Positions 59,917 to 64,000 of a stretch of DNA of 64,000 nt are shown here, piece by piece. The position numbers and the translations under genes are program-made. Under the pieces are notes generated by a model. That model saw only the letters and a list, made by a program, of their open reading frames with translations. It did not search any database and had not been told where the DNA came from. How positions within the stretch are numbered: position 1 is the stretch's first letter; every line of letters starts with the position of its first letter. This stretch comes from Streptomyces sp. NBC_00285 (GTDB lineage Bacteria; Actinomycetota; Actinomycetes; Streptomycetales; Streptomycetaceae): NCBI RefSeq assembly GCF_036174265.1, contig NZ_CP108055.1, forward strand, positions 1,612,001-1,676,000. Reading direction: 5' to 3'.

Positions 59917-59952
59917 TCCGTGGGAGGACACGGTTCCGTGGGAGGACACGGT
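59917..59952. repeat. Perfect 18-bp tandem duplication over the DUF5134 ribosome site
   Basis: TCCGTGGGAGGACACGGT occurs at 59917-59934 and again at 59935-59952, ending five bases before ATG 59958. Each copy contains GGGAGG, so the ribosome-binding segment is duplicated. Confidence 0.95.
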
Positions 59953-59957
59953 GAGGC

Positions 59958-60518
59958 ATGAGCGCCGCTGATGTCGTGCACGGCATGTTGACAGCGCTGT
60001 TCGCCGCCGCGGCCGTTCACGCACTGCGGCAGGCCGCGCCGGCCCGAGGCGCCGGCTGGCGCGGCCGAGGCGACGCTCTCCTGCACACCGTCATGGCGGC
60101 GGCCATGGCGGTGATGCCGTGGCACCGGATCGGCGACGGGTCGACGCCGGGGCGGACGGCCTTCTTCTTCGCCGCCGCTGCCCTGTGGTTTCCGTTGACC
60201 GCGGTTCTCAGCCTCCGTGGCCCCAGGTGGGCCGACCTCGTGCACAGGTCGCCGCACGCGGTCGGCATGGCCGCCATGGCATGGATGCTGATGCGGCACG
60301 GCGGCGTCACCGACGCCCACACCGGCGACCTGGTCACCGGTGTGCTCACGCTCTGCCTGCTGGCCCACGCTCTCCGGTCGCTGACCCAGGACATGCCCAC
60401 GGTGCGCGCGGCTCCGGGCAGCTCGGGCGTCTCCACGGACCTCGGCGGGCCCGGCGACCGCTTCTGGCAGGGATCGACGGCCATGGGCACGGCTCTCATG
60501 TTGCTGATGCACCACTGA
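59958..60518 (+). CDS. DUF5134-like membrane protein
   Basis: A 186-residue polytopic membrane protein with about five helices: VVHGMLTALFAAAAVHAL, LLHTVMAAAMAVMPW, AFFFAAAALWFPLTAVLSL, AVGMAAMAWMLMRHG and TGVLTLCLLAHAL, then STAMGTALMLLMHH at the C-terminus. Several Met and His residues face the same segments. It fits the DUF5134 family, function unknown. It follows cupin 2 by 78 bases and may share its transcript. Confidence 0.78.
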   Translation: MSAADVVHGMLTALFAAAAVHALRQAAPARGAGWRGRGDALLHTVMAAAMAVMPWHRIGDGSTPGRTAFFFAAAALWFPLTAVLSLRGPRWADLVHRSPHAVGMAAMAWMLMRHGGVTDAHTGDLVTGVLTLCLLAHALRSLTQDMPTVRAAPGSSGVSTDLGGPGDRFWQGSTAMGTALMLLMHH

Positions 60519-60565
60519 CATTCGACGCCGAACAACCGTGTTGTACCGAAGCCAGTACCCAACGG

Positions 60566-60592
60566 TGTCACACATCGTGTGCCGGCCCGGTC
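60566..60592 (+). promoter_or_regulatory. ECF41-type promoter for the patatin operon
   Basis: TGTCACA (60566-60572), 16 bases, GGTC (60589-60592), 50 bases before ATG 60643. Confidence 0.72.
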
Positions 60593-60642
60593 CTGGTGGG
60601 AGAACCAGTCCGTTTCCGTGCCCATGACGAAAAAGGTGGATC

Positions 60643-61569
60643 ATGAGGGGAAATCCCACAGCGGCGGGTCTGGGCAGCCTTCCGCGTCCCGTGGCCGTCG
60701 TGGTGGGCGCCGGTGGCGTACTCGGAGCGGCACACATCGGTGCCGGGTACGCGCTGGAACGCCGCGGATTCGTCCCGGACATGATCATCGGGACCTCGGT
60801 GGGCGCCCTCAACGGGGCCATCGCGGCCGCCCATCCCCGCAGGGCCGCGCCGTGGCTGGACCACGTGTGGACCCAACTGCGGCGCCGCGACGTGTATCCG
60901 CTCGGCTACCTGTCCTCACGGACCAGCGTGTTCACCGATCGCGGTCTGCGTCGGCTGATCGCCCGGGCCGGGCTGCCGTCGCGGATCGAGGAGCTGGCGG
61001 TCCCGTTCGTCGCGGTGGCCACGGACCTGGTCACCGGAGCCGCGGTGCTGCTCGACCGGGGAGACCTCGCGTCCGCGCTGCTGGCCAGCGCAGCCATCCC
61101 CGGGATGCTGCCCCCGGTGGTCCGTGCGGGCCGGACGCTCGTCGACGGCGGCCTGATCGCCTATGTCCCGGTGCTGGCCGCACTGCAGGCCGGAGCGGCC
61201 AGCGTCGTGGTGGTGGCGACCGGGCCGGAGAGCTCGCCGCTGCGCCCCGTCGTTCCGCGCCGACGTGCCGGCGCGATCGCCGCCAGGGCCGGGCTGCTGC
61301 TGTTGCACCATCAGATCGAGCGCGATCTGCACGAGGTGTCCCGGCACATCCCGACCGTCGTACTGCCGACCGGCATCGAAGCCTGGCCCGCACCATGGGA
61401 CTTCGGCCAGACCCAGCGACTGATCAGCACCACGTGCCTCACCGCGGAGCGCTTCCTGGACGGGCTGCGCATCAGTGGGCCGGGGCTGTATCGGGTCGAC
61501 GACGCCTCGGCGGCTTCGGGCGGCCCGGGCGAGACATCCATTTCATCCACAGCGGAGGCCGGACTGTGA
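60643..61569 (+). CDS. Patatin-like phospholipase
   Basis: A 308-residue patatin-fold lipid acyl hydrolase. The oxyanion loop is VVGAGGVLGAAHIGAGYALE, the nucleophile serine is in IIGTSVGALNGAI (G-T-S-V-G), and the catalytic aspartate in TLVDGGLIAYVPV (D-G-G). All parts of the Ser-Asp dyad are intact. No signal peptide, so cytoplasmic or membrane-associated. ATG 60643 has AAGG six bases upstream. It is the first gene of a tightly overlapping four-gene operon; its stop overlaps the glycosyltransferase start (GTGA). Likely releases fatty acids or acylated substrates for the next enzymes. Confidence 0.9.
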   Translation: MRGNPTAAGLGSLPRPVAVVVGAGGVLGAAHIGAGYALERRGFVPDMIIGTSVGALNGAIAAAHPRRAAPWLDHVWTQLRRRDVYPLGYLSSRTSVFTDRGLRRLIARAGLPSRIEELAVPFVAVATDLVTGAAVLLDRGDLASALLASAAIPGMLPPVVRAGRTLVDGGLIAYVPVLAALQAGAASVVVVATGPESSPLRPVVPRRRAGAIAARAGLLLLHHQIERDLHEVSRHIPTVVLPTGIEAWPAPWDFGQTQRLISTTCLTAERFLDGLRISGPGLYRVDDASAASGGPGETSISSTAEAGL

Positions 61570-62792
61570 GCACCATCGCGTTCCTCAGCATCGGCATGCA
61601 CGGGCACATCAATCCGACGCTGCCGGTCGTGGCCGAACTCGTCCGGCGCGGCCACACCGTCACCTACCACACCTCTCCGGCGTTCCGTGCGGAGATCGAG
61701 GCGACCGGCGCGACCGTCCACCTGTACCCAGGGGGCGACCAGCCGTTGCCCGATCCGCCCACACCGGTCAGCTGGATGGAGTCGCTCGCGAGCACCGCCG
61801 TCCGATTGCTGCCCCCGGTCCTCACCGACCTGCGCCGCGACCGACCCGACCTGATCGTCCACGACAGCGCCTGTCTGTGGGGTGCGGTGGCCGCCCGCGA
61901 ACTCGGGGTGCCGGCAGCCTCCTCGTTCACCACCTTCGCCCTCGACCGGCATGTCCCCAGCCCTACCCGGGGCTCCTGGGACCTGCTGACCGCGGCGACG
62001 GCCCAACCTCGCAGTGTCCAGGCCTACTTGCGGTCCCGCTGGGCGCTGCACCGCCGCTTCGACGCGCGCGGGTTGCCCCTGCTCGACCTGGCGAACATCC
62101 GCCAGCCGCTCAACCTGGTCTACACCTCACGGGCGTTCCAGCCCGCCGTCGAGGGTTTCGACGAGTCCTACCGGTTCGTCGGACCGAGCATCGGCGCCCG
62201 TCCGCCCGACCCTTCGTTCCCGGCCGACCGGCTGCGGGACCCGGTGCTGTTCGCCTCGCTGGGCACGGTCTTCAACGCCGACCCTCGGTTGCTGCGCAGC
62301 CTGGCCACCGGGCTCGCCCCGCTGGGCGGCACCGTGGTCGTCTCCACCGGGCAGACCGATCCCGAGGCGCTGGGTCCGTTGCCGGCCAACGTGTTCGCCC
62401 GCCGCTTCGTGCCCCAGCCCGAAGTTCTGGCCCGCGCGGCGCTGTTCGTCACCCACGGCGGGATGAACAGCGTCAACGAGGCCATGTACGCCGGGGTTCC
62501 GCTGCTGGTGGTCCCCCAGGGTGCCGACCAGCCGATGGTGGCCCGGCGTGTCGTCGAGCTCGGTGCCGGCCTGTCGATGCGTACCCAGGACGTCGCGAGG
62601 GGCTCGGTGCGTGTCCTCGCCCAGCGGCTGCTCGACGACACCCGGTTCCGGGCAGCCGCACGCACCCTGCAGACCGCCCAGCGCGAGGCGGGCGGATACG
62701 AGCGCGCGGCCGACGAACTCGAGCGGTATCTGCACACGGCCGGCTCGAACGGTCAGCCGTCTGCGTCGGTCCGGCACAGCGAGGCCGAGTGA
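61566..62792 (+). CDS. MGT-type glycosyltransferase (GT1 family)
   Basis: A 408-residue GT-B glycosyltransferase of the macrolide/UGT group. The acceptor domain begins AFLSIGMHGHINPTLPVVAELVRRGHTVTYHT. The donor-binding signature is FVPQPEVLARAALFVTHGGMNSVNEAMYAGVPLLVVPQGADQPMVARRV with the expected His, Gly-Gly and Gln residues; VLFASLGTVF precedes it. GTG 61566 overlaps the patatin stop. Such enzymes add sugars from UDP- or dTDP-donors to lipids, polyketides or terpenoids. Next to a patatin and membrane proteins, a glycolipid product is a reasonable inference. Confidence 0.9.
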   Translation: MSTIAFLSIGMHGHINPTLPVVAELVRRGHTVTYHTSPAFRAEIEATGATVHLYPGGDQPLPDPPTPVSWMESLASTAVRLLPPVLTDLRRDRPDLIVHDSACLWGAVAARELGVPAASSFTTFALDRHVPSPTRGSWDLLTAATAQPRSVQAYLRSRWALHRRFDARGLPLLDLANIRQPLNLVYTSRAFQPAVEGFDESYRFVGPSIGARPPDPSFPADRLRDPVLFASLGTVFNADPRLLRSLATGLAPLGGTVVVSTGQTDPEALGPLPANVFARRFVPQPEVLARAALFVTHGGMNSVNEAMYAGVPLLVVPQGADQPMVARRVVELGAGLSMRTQDVARGSVRVLAQRLLDDTRFRAAARTLQTAQREAGGYERAADELERYLHTAGSNGQPSASVRHSEAE

Positions 62793-63280
62793 TGTCCCCC
62801 ATCGTGGTTGTCCTGTTGCTGTTCGCCGGACTGTCGGAGGCCGCGGGGCGCATCCTCCCCCTCGTGGCGCGTCGTCCTGGTATGTCGAGGACCCTCGTGG
62901 CCGGGTTCCTGCTGCCCGCGGGCCTGGTCGAGGGTGCGGTGTTCGCGCTGTGGCCGCTGACCGCGTGGACCATGACCGAGTCGGTGCTGTCCTCTCCCTC
63001 GCCGGGGACCGGCCTGGTGTGGACACCGGGCATGGTCGCGCCGCTGGTGCTCGCCGCCGTCCTCGCGTTCCCGTTGCTCGGACCTCTGCTCCACTTCCTG
63101 CTCTTCGTCGGGGTCGGGGCAGGTCTGGTCGGCCCGCTCGCCACGGCGAGCGGGCTGGGCTGGTGGAGCGCCGCCGGTTGCGTGGCCGTCGCCGGGGCCG
63201 GGCTCGGTCTCGCGGTGGAGACCGTCCGGCGGCTTGTCGTGCGGATCAGCGCGACCCGAGTACAGGAGGCCGCCGCGTGA
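62792..63280 (+). CDS. Small polytopic membrane protein of the patatin operon
   Basis: A 162-residue membrane protein from ATG 62792 (TGATG overlap with the glycosyltransferase). About four helices: PIVVVLLLFAGLSEAAGRIL, TLVAGFLLPAGLVEGAVFALWPL, APLVLAAVLAFPLLGPLLHFLLFVGVGAGLVG and GWWSAAGCVAVAGAGLGLAVE, ending in a basic tail. No family recognised. Position suggests it carries or anchors the product of the neighbouring enzymes. Confidence 0.75.
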   Translation: MSPIVVVLLLFAGLSEAAGRILPLVARRPGMSRTLVAGFLLPAGLVEGAVFALWPLTAWTMTESVLSSPSPGTGLVWTPGMVAPLVLAAVLAFPLLGPLLHFLLFVGVGAGLVGPLATASGLGWWSAAGCVAVAGAGLGLAVETVRRLVVRISATRVQEAAA

Positions 63281-64000
63281 ACGGGTTCCTGCTCTGGGCC
63301 TGCCTGGTAGGGCCTGCCCTGCTGGCCGAAGCACTGTTGGCCCGCTACGAGGTTCTGGCGTACGGCGCCGGCTGGCGGGTGCCGGCCACCGTGCTCCCTG
63401 AAGGTGTTCCCTACGCCCGCGGTGCGTCCGCCGACAGTCCCCCGGGGGCCTTCCTGGTCTACCTCGACGGCATCGGAAAACGCCGCGTACGTGACAGCCG
63501 GGACGGCGGCCAGCTGGTCGAGGCTCTGATCGCCGGAGCGCCGGAACTGCGGGTACTGGGACAGGTACAGCCCTATTCACCACTGGCCGACCCGCTCGCC
63601 GACCGGCCGGTGTGGGCGTGGTTGCGCCGCCACATCGGGGTGGTGCTGTTCCTGCACAACGTCGTGCAGACCTTTGTGGCAGCCGACCATCGCTACCGGC
63701 CCCTGTACAACCGGGCCGTCGGCTCTCAGATCGCCACCCAGCTTCGGCTCGCCGGCTACCTGCCCGACAGCGGTACGCCGGTGGTCCTGCTCAGTTACAG
63801 CGGCGGCGCCCAGGTCGCCACGGGCGCGGTCGACGAGCTGCACACCCAGCTGCGCTGCCCGCTCCTGCTGATCACACTCGGTGGGTTCCACAACGGAGCC
63901 AATGACCTCACCCATGCCGAACATCTGCATCAACTCACCAGCGCGAACGACCGGATCGAGCAGATCGGCGCCTGGATCTTCCCGCAGCGCTGGCGGCTCC
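63277..64000 (+). CDS. Membrane-anchored alpha/beta-hydrolase-like protein, C-terminus cut by window edge
   Basis: At least 241 residues from GTG 63277, which overlaps the upstream stop and has AGGAGG seven bases before it. An N-terminal hydrophobic segment (FLLWACLVGPALLAEALLA) precedes a soluble domain with FLVYLDGIGKRR, an internal helix VVLFLHNVVQTFV, and a nucleophile-like elbow VVLLSYSGGAQVA (S-Y-S-G-G). LLITLGGFHNG follows. The elbow resembles lipases and thioesterases, but the rest of the triad would lie beyond the window. Fourth gene of the patatin operon. Confidence 0.72.
   Translation, partial: MNGFLLWACLVGPALLAEALLARYEVLAYGAGWRVPATVLPEGVPYARGASADSPPGAFLVYLDGIGKRRVRDSRDGGQLVEALIAGAPELRVLGQVQPYSPLADPLADRPVWAWLRRHIGVVLFLHNVVQTFVAADHRYRPLYNRAVGSQIATQLRLAGYLPDSGTPVVLLSYSGGAQVATGAVDELHTQLRCPLLLITLGGFHNGANDLTHAEHLHQLTSANDRIEQIGAWIFPQRWRL

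Noticed and set aside
24116..60592. The LAL cluster as part of an antibiotic biosynthetic cluster
   Set aside because: No polyketide, peptide-synthetase or other core biosynthetic genes are present in the window. The one glycosyltransferase sits with lipid-type enzymes.

Overview
The window reads as chromosomal DNA of a Streptomyces-type actinomycete. Base composition is very GC-rich with strong GC bias at third codon positions. It carries families confined to, or typical of, such bacteria: two WhiB-type iron-sulphur regulators, an SsgA-like sporulation protein, GAF-ANTAR and STAS regulators, an S53 secreted protease, large LuxR (LAL) regulators and a ROK glucokinase. I saw no rRNA, tRNA, phage, transposase or CRISPR array. 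Because of the GC bias nearly every real gene has long open frames on its opposite strand; these are left out.

Layout. 0-8 kb: an MgtA-type magnesium P-ATPase (cut by the left edge) preceded by a small coupled ORF, two GAF-ANTAR proteins, a GNAT remnant, a STAS protein whose phosphorylation site is lost, two membrane proteins and a damaged ANTAR gene. 7.9-18 kb: a long minus-strand sulphur operon (hydrolase, SseA-type sulfurtransferase, SsuC, SsuB, SsuA-like, SsuD, second SsuA-like, SfnB-like acyl-CoA-dehydrogenase-fold enzyme, GlcD-like FAD oxidase), headed by a cysteine-ending leader peptide and divergent from a LysR regulator with a perfect T-N11-A operator. 18-24 kb: a 1296-residue secreted S53 protease with Kelch repeats, a strong terminator, a TetR remnant, a DUF3592 protein whose start codon sits in a 14-bp hairpin, and a small acidic protein. 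24-50 kb: five LAL regulators interleaved with a glucose permease/glucokinase/WhiB operon, cupin, SsgA-like, DUF1003, NDH-2, three ECF sigma factors, and a WhiB gene overlapping an orphan cytochrome b. 50-64 kb: NmrA-like NAD(P)-binding proteins, a lone SdhA/FrdA-like flavoprotein, an Ohr/OsmC protein, a fourth ECF sigma factor, pyruvate dehydrogenase E1 with a methyltransferase, a second cupin, and a patatin/glycosyltransferase/membrane protein/hydrolase operon that runs off the right edge.

Main discovery candidate. Twelve sites of the form TGTCACA-N16-GGTC (two end TGTC, one begins CGTCACA) lie 32-84 nt upstream of genes from 24.1 to 60.6 kb, each oriented toward its gene. The -35 half and spacing match what I recall of the published ECF41 sigma promoter (TGTCACA-N16-CGTC), and the window encodes ECF41/SigJ-type sigma factors with the WLPEP linker motif. 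Two of the sigma genes themselves carry sites. The predicted regulon joins NDH-2, orphan cytochrome b plus WhiB, a solitary SdhA-like flavoprotein, pyruvate dehydrogenase E1, an Ohr/OsmC peroxidase, two NmrA-like proteins, two cupins, a LAL regulator and a lipid/glycosyl operon. This looks like an ECF-controlled island that rewires electron entry and redox defence. The functional reading is inference; the sites and their spacing are read directly from the sequence.
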